From assembly GCA_019694955.1 (NCBI GenBank), contig JAIBAX010000012.1, positions 1 through 64,000 of the forward strand: DNA of 64,000 nucleotides. The letters run 5' to 3'. The notes beneath the pieces were generated by a model. That model ran no database searches. It was not told the DNA's origin and saw only the letters and a list, made by a program, of their open reading frames with translations. Each line of letters begins with the position of its first letter. The first letter of the stretch is position 1. Below are positions 53,793-63,781 of this stretch, in pieces. Origin of the DNA: Chitinophagales bacterium. GTDB taxonomy: Bacteria; Bacteroidota; Bacteroidia; Chitinophagales; JADIYW01. Both the position numbers and the translations under genes were made by a program.

Positions 53793-55571
53793 CTATAATC
53801 TGTTGACATTTGACCATTGACCATCATTAAAGATGGTGATGGTGGCTTTGAACCCCTTCCCTTTTTCTGAAGAAAATGTAAGTTCGCAGTTAATCATTTG
53901 CGCTAGGTCTTGTATGATATGCAAACCCAGCCCGGACTGCCCACTATTGATTTTATTGTTCGAAAGATTCTTATTAAAAACGTCCATATCTACACCACGC
54001 CCATTATCGGTAATGATAAACTGTTGATGGTCTTTATTATATGTCCAAATAATTTCTGGTTTATCTTGTTTACTCACCGCTTTGATAGCGTTGGAGGTTA
54101 GGTTTTGCATCATCACCTGTAAGATATTTATGTCTGTTTGTACAAAAATGCCTTCCTCTTCATGGAAATCAAAATGTATGAAAGTTTCATTAACAAAGAA
54201 TCTCTTTAAATATGCGAAAACATCCGCTACAGTTATCTTTTCGATGGTTGGATTGAAGTGATCTAACTGACTTTTACTCCATGTTAACATGGTTTCCATA
54301 TTGTCCAGTAAATTTTTAGCCTGATACTTCGTTTTTTGGTTGAGTTGCTGCAAGGTCGTCTCATCTAATGTGTTATCCTCTTTTAAATCCAAGAATGAAA
54401 TAATATTGGCAATGGGACTTCTCAAATCGTGGCTGATGATACTAAATAGCCTTGTTTTTGTTTCGTTGGATTTTTGTAAGGCGCGGTTAAGGTGTTGTAA
54501 TTTAATATTGTTTCTTTTTCTTGCTAATGCCTGAAAATACAAGAGAAATCCGATAACCGTGACAAGGAAAAGTCCGATTAACAATCCAATTCTCGTTTTC
54601 TTTTGGTTGTCGATTTGGATTTGATTGAGTTGAATTTGTCGATTTTTCTTTTCAATTTCCAATTGACTCTCTTGATTGGCCAATTGATTCTTCACATCTT
54701 GCGAATAAACGGAATCGTTGATATAGTAGTAAGTCCTAAAATTTTCCAAGGCATTTTTGTAATCCCCATTTAGCTCCTGAAGTTCTGATAAAATTCCGGA
54801 GTAATAGCCGTAATCGATGATATTGTTCTGATTTTTTGCCAATATAATGGCATGGTTGATAAAAGACGCTCCTTTTTCAATGCAAGCTTGCCTTGTTTTG
54901 GGAATATTTGGCGAAAGGACACTTAAGCTATCATATAGTTGAAATCGAACAATATCTTTAAAAGTATTGCCAATATTTCCTTCATTGATGATATAATAGC
55001 TGTTGCGGGTATCGCCAAAAAAACGCCTACTTTTTAAACTATAATCGAGGTTATTGACATAATCTTGGTCAAAAGTGATGCTCCAATTGGCATAAAGTCC
55101 GGCTAGGCGAGCTGAATCTATGGTGGATTGCAAATAGCATTTTTCGGCTTTTTTAAACATGATTTTAGCAGAATCATATTGTTGATTAACGACATGTATA
55201 TCACCTCTTCTTTTAAAGAAATCTCCTTCAAGCAAAGGTTTTCCTTTCGATAATTGATAGGCTTTTTCAAAATATTGGTAGGCCTTTTCATGGTTTTTAT
55301 GGTAGAAAAATACGCGCCCAATACCATAATAACACGATATTAACAAACTATCATTCCCCAATTGAACCCCATATTGCGATGCTTTGAGCAAGTAATTCAA
55401 GGCTTGGTTATAATTTGCTTCTTCAATATAAAGGGTGCCAATTCTTTGATTTATTATGACTTTGTCTTCTAATTTTTTTACTGTTGGTTCTATTTTAACC
55501 AATGAATCGAGTGTATTTGCTTGGATAAAAAACAGCATGGACGAGAAGAATATACACGCCAGAAATCTCAT
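53793..55571 (-). CDS. TPR-containing sensor histidine kinase, copy 2
   Basis: Identical in translation to the kinase at 48222-50000 and also complete. The intergenic stretch 53545-53792 upstream of the aarF copy carries the same short repeats as copy 1. If both copies are real the kinase is present in double dose. Confidence 0.92.
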   Translation of the reverse strand: MRFLACIFFSSMLFFIQANTLDSLVKIEPTVKKLEDKVIINQRIGTLYIEEANYNQALNYLLKASQYGVQLGNDSLLISCYYGIGRVFFYHKNHEKAYQYFEKAYQLSKGKPLLEGDFFKRRGDIHVVNQQYDSAKIMFKKAEKCYLQSTIDSARLAGLYANWSITFDQDYVNNLDYSLKSRRFFGDTRNSYYIINEGNIGNTFKDIVRFQLYDSLSVLSPNIPKTRQACIEKGASFINHAIILAKNQNNIIDYGYYSGILSELQELNGDYKNALENFRTYYYINDSVYSQDVKNQLANQESQLEIEKKNRQIQLNQIQIDNQKKTRIGLLIGLFLVTVIGFLLYFQALARKRNNIKLQHLNRALQKSNETKTRLFSIISHDLRSPIANIISFLDLKEDNTLDETTLQQLNQKTKYQAKNLLDNMETMLTWSKSQLDHFNPTIEKITVADVFAYLKRFFVNETFIHFDFHEEEGIFVQTDINILQVMMQNLTSNAIKAVSKQDKPEIIWTYNKDHQQFIITDNGRGVDMDVFNKNLSNNKINSGQSGLGLHIIQDLAQMINCELTFSSEKGKGFKATITIFNDGQWSNVNRL

Positions 55572-56266
55572 GACAGAAGGTTTTGTATTTGCTGTTTGTA
55601 CATTCTTCCTACGGGCAAAGCATGTCCTTCTACCAGTATTTCTCCTGATTTAATTGAGCTAACTAAGTGTTTTGGAACGGCATAACTTCGATGAATTCTA
55701 ATGAAATTTGCGAATGATTTTTCATTAATAAGGTTACCTAAAGTGCCATAAACGGAAAATACTTTTTGCTTTGTCACAATTTTCGTATAATCTTTCAAGG
55801 CTTCCATGTATTGTATTTCATGCAACTGTATTTTATGTTGCTCAATGCCGTCTTTAATTAAAATACTTTCACCAAAATGTGTGTCTAACAAGTGTGCTTT
55901 TTCTTGAAGTTGCAGGTATTGCCTTATTCTTTCGACACATACCAAAAATCTTTGTTTGGAGAGTGGTTTAGAGATGAAATCCAAAGCGTTTTGCTCAAAA
56001 CCTTCTAAAGCATACTCCGGATGGCTGGTAATAAAAACGCATACTGGCACTTCCGGTAATTTGCTTCTGAGCGTCAATCCATCCATCTCGCCCATGTCAA
56101 TATCCAAAAATAGAATATCCGGCTTTTCTTCGAGTATAAAAGTTAATGCCTGTTCTGCTTGCTCAAATTCACCCACAATCGTTAATTCGTGCACAGACTT
56201 TACATGCATACGCAAGGTAAGCCGATCGATTTCATTGTCTTCAACGATTACACAACGGTAAGCCAT
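55568..56266 (-). CDS. LytTR response regulator, copy 2
   Basis: Identical to 49997-50695, start at the ATG at 56266, overlapping the kinase copy by 4 nt. The same receiver (DIDMGEMDG) and LytTR motifs are present. Confidence 0.9.
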   Translation of the reverse strand: MAYRCVIVEDNEIDRLTLRMHVKSVHELTIVGEFEQAEQALTFILEEKPDILFLDIDMGEMDGLTLRSKLPEVPVCVFITSHPEYALEGFEQNALDFISKPLSKQRFLVCVERIRQYLQLQEKAHLLDTHFGESILIKDGIEQHKIQLHEIQYMEALKDYTKIVTKQKVFSVYGTLGNLINEKSFANFIRIHRSYAVPKHLVSSIKSGEILVEGHALPVGRMYKQQIQNLLS

Positions 56267-56384
56267 TAGTTGGATTTGGGATAAAAATAGAAAAAAATGT
56301 CGTTTGTCGAAAAAAAATGTCGTTTGTCGAATCATCATTTTTTCAAAAATAATAAAGCAACACTTTTGACAAAAAAAGTACATT

Positions 56385-56894
56385 ATGAAGAAGATGACTA
56401 TGTTACTAAGTATTACGGCACTATTACTTTTTTCGTGCTGCAAAAAGGACGAGAACGGCGGTTCGGAAGAGAATTATTTGAGTTTTAACATCGACGGTGT
56501 GTTGTGGGAAGCAGATACTGATATTTTTGGGAGTTATCATTTCAGCGAAGAAATTGGCCCTAAACTCATCAATATTGCGGGTTCAAAAGGTGAAGGATCG
56601 GCACAGCAGGCTTTCAATATTAATCTCTACAATACAGATAAAGAAGGTAGCTATACCGTAAATATACCCGACAACACCTCTGCCGGAGCCAATCAGAATG
56701 TAGCACAATTAGGAAATTTAACGCCAACAAATTACCTGTGTGGTGGATTAATGCAAGGCAGTCAGTTCACCGTTAATATCACCAAAGTTTCTAAAGATCC
56801 CCAAATTGTCGAAGCTACTTTCAGCGGGAAAATGCAATGCGTGGAAGGTAATACGATAACAATTACAGATGGCAAGTTTTCTTATCATGAATAA
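56385..56894 (+). CDS. Putative surface lipoprotein, copy 2
   Basis: Identical to 50814-51323 (lipobox FSC, CKKDENGG tag). Here it is followed by the intact downstream lipoprotein gene at 56905, whereas copy 1 is followed by the truncated one, so this copy preserves the ancestral gene order. Confidence 0.78.
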   Translation: MKKMTMLLSITALLLFSCCKKDENGGSEENYLSFNIDGVLWEADTDIFGSYHFSEEIGPKLINIAGSKGEGSAQQAFNINLYNTDKEGSYTVNIPDNTSAGANQNVAQLGNLTPTNYLCGGLMQGSQFTVNITKVSKDPQIVEATFSGKMQCVEGNTITITDGKFSYHE

Positions 56895-56904
56895 ATGTTT
56901 TAAA

Positions 56905-57423
56905 ATGAGACAATGGCTAATTGGGTTATTAATACTTGCGCTGTCCTTCTCATGTAAAAAAGAGGGCGAGGAAAATTTGGCAAATACCCACCCATACAAA
57001 GGTACAGTAAGAATTTATGAGACTAAAAGAAATTTAAGCCTCAAATATTATGATAACGGCACTTCTGCGGGGTTATATTTTTCTTTAGGCTCGGAAGAAT
57101 TGTTAGAATTCATGCCCGGAGCTAAAGCTAACCAATACTATATAAGGCCAAAAGACCATCCGGAATGGTGTTTAGATTATAGTACAAAAAATGATATATC
57201 CATTAAACTATATCCTTATTTAGGTAATGATGCGCAACTATTTAATATTATAGAAAAAGGAGATGGTAATATATTCATACAATGTGTTGCAGATACCTCG
57301 CTATACTTACTCAATAATTCTGATAATTTGTCGATTGGCCCAAGTAGTTATTTAAGACCACGCAATTCATACCTCGCTACTTACCCCGGAACTTTGGACT
57401 ACTGGAAAATAGAACAGTTGTAA
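56905..57423 (+). CDS. Lipoprotein with ricin-type trefoil-like C-terminus
   Basis: A 172-aa protein from the Met at 56905: MRQWLIGLLILALSFSC is a lipoprotein signal, followed by CKKEGEE. The mature part repeats short blocks with Tyr/Leu, Gly and an AQxF(x)II(x)xGDGxIFI pattern (DAQLFNIIEKGDGNIFI), which resembles the carbohydrate-binding ricin-B beta-trefoil repeat; I cannot confirm this. Earlier Mets at 56869 and 56887 overlap the previous gene and lack a proper signal. It is the last gene reached by the duplication; the broken copy is at 51334. Confidence 0.72.
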   Translation: MRQWLIGLLILALSFSCKKEGEENLANTHPYKGTVRIYETKRNLSLKYYDNGTSAGLYFSLGSEELLEFMPGAKANQYYIRPKDHPEWCLDYSTKNDISIKLYPYLGNDAQLFNIIEKGDGNIFIQCVADTSLYLLNNSDNLSIGPSSYLRPRNSYLATYPGTLDYWKIEQL

Positions 57424-57523
57424 TTTTATAATAAATCAACCAAAATGTAATGTCCATAAGTTAAACCGCTCTTGAAAATAGTGCATTTATACAAATAGAT
57501 CAAACTTTAAAAATAATATACAG

Positions 57524-58129
57524 ATGAAAAAGATTTTAAATTTAATCTCCATTATTGTCCTGCTTTTTTTTGCTAGTTGCAAAAAGGACGATGCTATCTT
57601 AAAAGACAATACACCCGTTCAAAATTTCCCTTCCATAGTAATGGGTAACCAATCCGCTGCCAGTTTCAATTGTTTCCTCACTTTTGATTCTTGCAAGGTC
57701 AAACCATTAGCTGAAGCTTTTACAGACCAATCCATTGTTGATTTAATCTTCCTCCATAATAATCCTGATAATTTAGCGATGTTGGTTTCTCCTGCTTCCA
57801 TTGCAAGTGCGGTAACCATTCCTCCGGATATTTATACTTTTGCTACTATGGGTGTCACGCATTGGACAAATAAAAACAGTATTCAAATCGGTGTCACAGA
57901 TATTTCTTTAGGCGATTTTAACAACATCGCAACAAATGGCGATTTGCATCAAGCTTATGAGAATGATCCACATGTTACGATTGGATGGGAAATTGATATT
58001 CAAGCCAATAAAGTTTATAAGTTCACTTCCAACAGAACCGGAAAAAGGGGTTTGATAAAAGTACACTCAATCACCGGAAATTATAACACGCCGGGACAAA
58101 TCAATATCGATATTAAGCTTATTAACTAG
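57524..58129 (+). CDS. Putative surface lipoprotein (201 aa)
   Basis: MKKILNLISIIVLLFFASC is the lipoprotein signal, and CKKDDAIL follows. The remainder is beta-rich with no motif I recognise; two further cysteines (FNCFLTFDSCKV) are close together and could form a disulfide. A 100-bp gap separates it from the previous lipoprotein gene and only 17 bp from the next, so it may head its own unit. Confidence 0.7.
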   Translation: MKKILNLISIIVLLFFASCKKDDAILKDNTPVQNFPSIVMGNQSAASFNCFLTFDSCKVKPLAEAFTDQSIVDLIFLHNNPDNLAMLVSPASIASAVTIPPDIYTFATMGVTHWTNKNSIQIGVTDISLGDFNNIATNGDLHQAYENDPHVTIGWEIDIQANKVYKFTSNRTGKRGLIKVHSITGNYNTPGQINIDIKLIN

Positions 58130-58146
58130 AAATAAAATCAACAAAT

Positions 58147-58596
58147 ATGAAATCAATGCTTGCTTATGCTTCCCTGATGATGATACTTTCTGTAGGATGC
58201 AAAAAAGATAGTATAGAAACAAGTATCCAAAATTCCATCACCAATAGGACGTGGAAGTCAACCGGATTTAAGTTGGCTGGAGTCGAACAACCCAGTTGGT
58301 GTTGGAAAAACAGTTTGTTCAATTTTTATGAAGACGGAAAAGTATTTATTACAGAAGGCGACAATGGTGGTGCCTGTTTTGGTACTGTCATCGGTAGAAT
58401 TAAACAATATAATTACAGTATTTCTTCCGATAAAAAACAGTTAATCATCCAATACAATATAGGGATACCCGATGAGGTGGATACCTTCTTCATACAATCA
58501 GTATCGGAAGGAAAACTAAACCTACAACGAATCGTCAACAAAACTACCATGCCGCCCGGTGAATCTTGGGAGGATGAATTTTCTTTAATGCCTTAA
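58147..58596 (+). CDS. Putative lipoprotein, lipocalin-like in form (149 aa)
   Basis: MKSMLAYASLMMILSVGC gives the lipobox; CKKDSIE follows. After it, TNRTWKSTGFKLAGVEQPSWC and FYEDGKVFITEG have the layout of the small lipocalin-like proteins of Bacteroidota (W-x-x-T plus a long barrel). The fold assignment is an impression. It is 17 nt after the preceding gene. Confidence 0.68.
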   Translation: MKSMLAYASLMMILSVGCKKDSIETSIQNSITNRTWKSTGFKLAGVEQPSWCWKNSLFNFYEDGKVFITEGDNGGACFGTVIGRIKQYNYSISSDKKQLIIQYNIGIPDEVDTFFIQSVSEGKLNLQRIVNKTTMPPGESWEDEFSLMP

Positions 58597-58601
58597 AAAT
58601 T

Positions 58602-59465
58602 ATGACAATGAAAATTAAATATTTCTTTCTTTCTATCATCTTACTTGCTGCATGCAAAAAAGATACTGCGCCCATTGTTAATACGAGTGAAGTAACGAAT
58701 CGCACAATTCTATATGATGTAAACAATCCTTTTGAAAGCAATGATGATGATTACTGTTTTATGCTCTTAGGTGCTGACAACTCGGCACAGAAAAAATATT
58801 TCAAAGCAAAAATGATAGATGTAGTTCGTGATTCTATGGAAATAATTTCTGGTCCCTACACACTTGATAGTTTAATAGATTTGAGTACTTTTCCGAGTTT
58901 TATTAAATCTGCTAACTCGGGACTATACTTAACAGATTTTGTATTTGCAGATAGCGTTCGCATTCGTCAAACAGGCTCTAACGCCAATGGTAAAAGAATA
59001 TTTACGCTAGAAAAATGGAACTCAGGAGAAACTAATTTTGTAAAAGATTTTGCTAAAGGCAAACAAGTAGAAGGATCTACACTCAACTTTTTCAAAATTC
59101 CTACCAGCTCAGGTGGATACACCGGATATCAAGTGCACTTTTTCTTCAAACTAGGGAAATGTATAGTACATCAAAAAATCACATCGACATCTTCCTCTAC
59201 AAACTACGACCGAAGCATAGAAAATATTTCTACGGTCGTTGGTGCTTCTTACGATTGGCAAAATGTAGATAATTATTTTCAAGTATTTGGCGCTTCCGGC
59301 ACCACGCAACATTATTTCATCGATTATAAAAACTGGAGATATTTTAGAATTAAAGAATTCAAAACTTCCGTTCCAGGAACGCCGGGTGGGCAATATGCTA
59401 TTGAATATGGCGATTATAAGAGTTTAGACAAATTGTTAAAATGGCCTACAGATTGGAAGCAATAA
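58602..59465 (+). CDS. Putative surface lipoprotein (287 aa)
   Basis: Starts at 58602 (ATG ACA ATG AAA; the second ATG at 58608 is equally possible) 5 nt after the previous stop. MKIKYFFLSIILLAAC is the signal with CKKDTAP following. The mature protein is beta-rich with several Tyr/Trp-lined strands (GYQVHFFFKLGKCIVHQ, YDWQNVDNYFQVFG). It is the last gene of the lipoprotein run and I do not recognise its family. Confidence 0.68.
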   Translation: MTMKIKYFFLSIILLAACKKDTAPIVNTSEVTNRTILYDVNNPFESNDDDYCFMLLGADNSAQKKYFKAKMIDVVRDSMEIISGPYTLDSLIDLSTFPSFIKSANSGLYLTDFVFADSVRIRQTGSNANGKRIFTLEKWNSGETNFVKDFAKGKQVEGSTLNFFKIPTSSGGYTGYQVHFFFKLGKCIVHQKITSTSSSTNYDRSIENISTVVGASYDWQNVDNYFQVFGASGTTQHYFIDYKNWRYFRIKEFKTSVPGTPGGQYAIEYGDYKSLDKLLKWPTDWKQ

Positions 59466-60195
59466 GCGAATGTCTTTAGTACAGCGATGTGCGTATTGCG
59501 TATTGCGACAACTTTGGGAAACTTTGTGTATGCTTAGAGGACTTTGTGATATTCCTTAACCACAAAGTACGCCAAGATTTTTCACAAAGTACACCAAGAT
59601 TCCCACGTCTCCACATTTCCAAATATCTGTGAACTGTGAACTGACCACTGTGAACTTTTTAGTACAGCGATATTCGTATTGCGTACTGCGACATCTTCAA
59701 ATTTTCAAATCCTCACATTTCCTAATGTCTGTGAACTGTGAACTGACCACTGTGAACCTTTTTAGTACAGCGATATTCGTATTGCGTACTGCGACATTGG
59801 TTAAGTTTTATTGTCACTTGTAGCAAGAGCTACATATTCAAATTTTCAAATCCTCACATTTCCTAATGTCTGTGAACTGTGAACTGACCACTGTGAACCT
59901 TTTTAGTACAGCGACATTCGTATTGCGTACTGCGACAACTTTGGGAAACTTTGTGTATGCTTATAGGACTTTGTGATATTCCTTAACCACAAAGTACGCC
60001 AAGATTTTTCAAAAAGTACATCAATTATTAGTGCAATTAATTATTGTCTGTCGTCTATTGACCGTCGTCCGTTAACAGTCTGTGGTCTCATAAACAAAAT
60101 CACTACCTAATTTTGTTATGGCTTTCCCAAATATTAAGTATTCCTTAAAATTAATTTTGGTGAACATTTTAGTAGCAAAAATGTTGTTTTCATTG
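59466..60195. repeat. Gene-free region built of direct repeats
   Basis: A 100-bp block (59696-59795) is repeated at 59837-59936 (offset 141). Each contains CTGTGAACTGTGAACTGACC, CTGTGAACC and the 32-bp AGTACAGCGATATTC to GTACTGCGAC motif. That motif also occurs at 59478-59509 and 59661-59692, with a degenerate copy at 48049-48079. A second block (ACTTTGGGAAAC to CACAAAGTACGCC) occurs at about 59510-59592 and again at about 59937-60020. The ORF at 59629-59823 across this region is a repeat artefact. Confidence 0.8.
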
Positions 60196-60203
60196 TACCT
60201 TTG
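60196..60203 (+). promoter_or_regulatory. -7 element for the suf operon
   Basis: TACCTTTG matches TAnnTTTG and lies 28 bp before the sufB ATG. No convincing -33 TTG is at the expected distance. Confidence 0.55.
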
Positions 60204-60231
60204 TCCTTATTTAGATTTTGTATAAATAATA

Positions 60232-61695
60232 ATGAGCAACGAAAATGAACTTTTAGAGGAAATCACCTCTTCGGAATATAAATACGGCTTTGTCACCGAC
60301 ATCGAGAACGAATCTGCACCTAAAGGTTTGACGGAAGATACTATACGTTTTATTTCTGCAAAAAAGGAAGAACCAGAGTGGATGTTGGAATGGCGACTAA
60401 AAGCATTCAAACAATGGCAAAAGATGACAGAACCCAAATGGCCCAATGTTCACTACCCAGCTATTGATTTTCAAGACATTATATATTACTCTGCACCCAA
60501 GCAAAAAATTGCTTTAGACAGTTTGGACGATTTGGATCCTGAAATCCGCAAGACCTTTGAGAAACTTGGCATTTCCCTGAAAGAGCAGGAAAGGCTGGCA
60601 GGTGTGAAAGGTTCTGAGCAAATGGCAGTAGACGTGGTCATGGACAGCGTTTCTGTGAAAACAACTTTTCAGGAAGCCCTGAAGGAAAAAGGCATCATCT
60701 TTTGTGCTATCAGCGAAGCCATCCGCGAGTATCCTGATTTAGTGAGGCAATATATAGGTTCCGTTGTTCCGGTAAATGATAATTATTATGCCGCTTTAAA
60801 CAGTGCCGTTTTTAGCGATGGTTCATTTTGCTATATTCCAAAAGGTGTTCGTTGTCCGATGGAATTGAGTACTTATTTTAGGATAAATGCCGCCGGAACA
60901 GGACAGTTTGAAAGGACATTGCTCATCGCAGATGAGTCTAGTTATGTCAGCTACTTAGAAGGATGTACCGCACCCGTGAGAGATGAAAATCAACTCCATG
61001 CTGCCGTAGTAGAACTCATTGCCTTAGACAACGCCGAAATCAAATACTCTACTGTTCAAAACTGGTATCCCGGAGATAAAGACGGTAAAGGAGGGATTTA
61101 TAATTTCGTCACCAAAAGAGGTATTTGCAAAGGCAAAAATGCAAAAATATCTTGGACACAAGTAGAAACAGGTTCTGCCATCACATGGAAATACCCAAGT
61201 TGTATCTTGGCAGGTGAAAATTCTATCGGGGAGTTCTACTCTGTTGCCGTTACCAATAACGCCCAACAAGCGGATACGGGAACAAAAATGATACATATCG
61301 GCAATAATACCAAAAGCAGGATTGTCTCCAAAGGAATCTCTGCCGGAAAAAGCCAAAACAGCTACCGTGGATTAGTGCGTGTGTATAAAAAGGCACAAAA
61401 TGCCCGCAATTTCTCGCAATGCGATTCGCTATTGATGGGCGATACTTGTGGAGCACATACTTTTCCCTATTTGGAGGTGCACAATAAATCTGCCGTAGTA
61501 GAACATGAAGCAACGACTTCAAAAATTGGAGAAGATATTTTGTTTTACTTCCAACAGCGCGGTATCAACGAAGAAGAAGCCGTAGCAATGATTGTCAACG
61601 GCTATTGCAAAGAAGTATTGAATAAGTTGCCGATGGAGTTTGCTGTTGAAGCACAAAAATTATTAGCCATTAGTTTAGAAGGAAGTGTTGGATAA
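60232..61695 (+). CDS. sufB: Fe-S cluster assembly scaffold SufB
   Basis: Part of the SufBCD scaffold that builds iron-sulfur clusters. The 487-aa product shows the family strings [57 protein letters not shown] (conserved Cys region) and [27 protein letters not shown], a parallel beta-helix core and a helical C-terminus ([18 protein letters not shown]). It leads the sufB-sufC-sufD-sufS operon, 25 nt upstream of sufC. Confidence 0.96.
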   Translation: MSNENELLEEITSSEYKYGFVTDIENESAPKGLTEDTIRFISAKKEEPEWMLEWRLKAFKQWQKMTEPKWPNVHYPAIDFQDIIYYSAPKQKIALDSLDDLDPEIRKTFEKLGISLKEQERLAGVKGSEQMAVDVVMDSVSVKTTFQEALKEKGIIFCAISEAIREYPDLVRQYIGSVVPVNDNYYAALNSAVFSDGSFCYIPKGVRCPMELSTYFRINAAGTGQFERTLLIADESSYVSYLEGCTAPVRDENQLHAAVVELIALDNAEIKYSTVQNWYPGDKDGKGGIYNFVTKRGICKGKNAKISWTQVETGSAITWKYPSCILAGENSIGEFYSVAVTNNAQQADTGTKMIHIGNNTKSRIVSKGISAGKSQNSYRGLVRVYKKAQNARNFSQCDSLLMGDTCGAHTFPYLEVHNKSAVVEHEATTSKIGEDILFYFQQRGINEEEAVAMIVNGYCKEVLNKLPMEFAVEAQKLLAISLEGSVG

Positions 61696-61720
61696 AATTA
61701 GAAGTTAGAAATTAGAAAAT

Positions 61721-62479
61721 ATGTTGAAGATTAAGGATTTAAGGGTTTCTGTAGAAGGAAAAGTCATTTTGGACGGATTTTGCATGGAAGTTAATCCGGG
61801 AGAAGTACACGCTATCATGGGACCTAACGGTACCGGGAAAAGTACTTTGGCGAATATTTTGGCAGGAAAGGAAGGCTATGATATTGAATCCGGCACGATA
61901 GCATACAATGGGAAGGATCTACTAGCATTAGAACCTCATGAAAGGGCTTTGGAAGGTATCTTTTTGGCGTTTCAATATCCGGTAGAGATTCCGGGTGTGA
62001 GCAACGCCAATTTTTTGAAGGCTGCCATCAATGAACAAAGGAAATACAAGGGTATGGAACCGATTGCTCCGAACGATTTCTTGAAGTTGATGCGTGAAAA
62101 AATGGCTTATGTGGAAATGAAAAACGACTTCATCTCCCGCTCCGTTAATGAGGGATTTTCCGGTGGCGAAAAAAAGAGAAATGAGATCTTCCAAATGGCG
62201 ATGCTCAACCCACAACTGGCCATCTTGGATGAAACAGACTCCGGGCTGGATATTGATGCGTTAAGAATTGTTTCCGAAGGTGTTAACAAACTGAGAAGTC
62301 AAGACAATGCCTTCATCGTAATCACCCACTACCAACGCTTGTTAAACTATATTGTCCCTGACTTCGTTCATGTGCTGTATGGTGGAAAAATTGTGAAGAC
62401 AGGCGGTAAAGAATTGTCTTTGGCATTGGAAGAGAAAGGATATGATTGGATTAAAAATGAAATGGAGGCACTGGTATAA
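61721..62479 (+). CDS. sufC: Fe-S assembly ATPase SufC
   Basis: A 252-aa ABC-type ATPase: Walker A GPNGTGKST, signature FSGGEKKRNEIFQ, Walker B LAILDETDSGLDID (the ETDSGLD variant is SufC-specific) and H-loop VITHYQRLL. It powers conformational change in SufBD rather than transport. Its stop codon is followed by a single base and then the sufD ATG. Confidence 0.97.
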   Translation: MLKIKDLRVSVEGKVILDGFCMEVNPGEVHAIMGPNGTGKSTLANILAGKEGYDIESGTIAYNGKDLLALEPHERALEGIFLAFQYPVEIPGVSNANFLKAAINEQRKYKGMEPIAPNDFLKLMREKMAYVEMKNDFISRSVNEGFSGGEKKRNEIFQMAMLNPQLAILDETDSGLDIDALRIVSEGVNKLRSQDNAFIVITHYQRLLNYIVPDFVHVLYGGKIVKTGGKELSLALEEKGYDWIKNEMEALV

Positions 62480-62480
62480 A

Positions 62481-63767
62481 ATGGAAACCACAATTGAACA
62501 ACGACTTTCAGAACAGTTTAAACAACAATCAACTGCATGGAACGGTCATAGCCACTTACCCATTTATCAGTTGAAGAAACGTGCCTTCGAAACATTTTTG
62601 CAAAAAGGTCTCCCCGATAGTAGAGACGAAGCGTGGAAATATACCTATTTAAAAAAGTATCTTCAAGAAGAAACTGAAAATTTAAATAAAAACACATATA
62701 TTTTTGATTTAGAATTATTTAAATCAAATTATTTAAATAAAAAAGACAAGTATTTCTATTGGGTACTTATAGATGGTAAACTCGATGTGTCATTGTCTGA
62801 TTGTTCACCCATCAATGGACTGGAATTCAATACATTACATTCAGAATCCGCTGCGCAAAATATTGAACTTCCAGAAAATGCTTTAGAACTCATTGCTTTC
62901 AGTTTAGCCAAAGAACATTTAACGCTTCATATAGATAAAATTTTTGATTCAAATAAATCAATTCAAATAATTGATATTCAAACAAATAAATCAAGTGAAT
63001 TAAATAATTCATTTATTAATATTTTAATCAATAGCGAGGCGATTTGTAATATTATTTATCGTCCTATAACAACAAATGAATATGAATCTAAACTTAATTC
63101 ATTTATAAATATTGAATTGAAAAATAATTCAATATGCAATTTCACTTCAATACAAAATGTAAATAATAAATCATATTTAATTGAAAATAAATTAATTAAA
63201 CAATCAAAAGGAAGTATATTTACAAATAACCAAATAGCACTTTCCGGAGGCTTATTGAGAAATAACCTATATGCAGTACATGTAGAACAGCATTGCGAGA
63301 CAAATTTGTACGGACTAACCTGTATTGCGCATCAAGACCATGTTGACCACAATACTGTTGTAGACCACGCACAACCCAATTGCGTTAGCAATGAATTATA
63401 CAAAGGCATATACGACGAAAAATCTACCGGAATATTTAATGGGAAAATTATTGTCAGAAAAGATGCCCAAAAAACAAATGCATTTCAATCTTCCAAAAAT
63501 ATCCTCGTTTCAGATGAAGCAACGGTAAACGCCCGCCCACAATTAGAAATATTTGCTGACGATGTCAAATGCAGTCATGGATGTACTTCCGCCCAAATTG
63601 ACGAAAAGGAACTATTTTACTTACAAAGTCGTGGCATCTCCCCTACGCTAGGAAAATCAATGTTAATGTACGCCTTTGCAGAAGATGCACTTCAAGGCAT
63701 TAAGAACAGCGATTTGAAAGCCGAAATTGAACAAACTATAGCATCTAAACTCGGACTGGAATGGTAA
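62481..63767 (+). CDS. sufD: Fe-S cluster assembly protein SufD
   Basis: A 428-aa SufB paralogue and its partner in the SufBCD complex. The C-terminal half carries the shared features: HVEQHCETNLYGLTCIAHQDHVDHNTVVDHA, FNGKIIVRKDAQKTNAFQSSKNIL, ADDVKCSHGCTSAQIDE, and RGIS/LGKSMLMYAFAED. Residues about 65-205 are unusually AT-rich in codon use (runs of AAT, TTA, ATT). The frame extends 39 nt upstream into sufC, but the ATG at 62481, one base after the sufC stop, gives the normal N-terminus (METTIEQRLSEQFKQQ). Confidence 0.95.
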   Translation: METTIEQRLSEQFKQQSTAWNGHSHLPIYQLKKRAFETFLQKGLPDSRDEAWKYTYLKKYLQEETENLNKNTYIFDLELFKSNYLNKKDKYFYWVLIDGKLDVSLSDCSPINGLEFNTLHSESAAQNIELPENALELIAFSLAKEHLTLHIDKIFDSNKSIQIIDIQTNKSSELNNSFINILINSEAICNIIYRPITTNEYESKLNSFINIELKNNSICNFTSIQNVNNKSYLIENKLIKQSKGSIFTNNQIALSGGLLRNNLYAVHVEQHCETNLYGLTCIAHQDHVDHNTVVDHAQPNCVSNELYKGIYDEKSTGIFNGKIIVRKDAQKTNAFQSSKNILVSDEATVNARPQLEIFADDVKCSHGCTSAQIDEKELFYLQSRGISPTLGKSMLMYAFAEDALQGIKNSDLKAEIEQTIASKLGLEW

Positions 63768-63781
63768 ACACCAATATAAAT

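Larger units (their letters stand above)
51438..57010. repeat. 5571-bp tandem duplication, copy 2
   Basis: Direct repeat unit 2, in the same orientation and directly abutting unit 1. At the junction the lipoprotein sequence GTACAGTAA runs straight into CAGATTTTTTTCC from the glycosyltransferase; the shared bases are only AA. The right end returns to the intact lipoprotein gene at 57011. Confidence 0.95.

Noticed and set aside
59629-59823. 64-aa frame in the repeat region
   Set aside because: Its internal duplication (NCELTTVN twice) is just the translated direct repeat; no start signal or homology.
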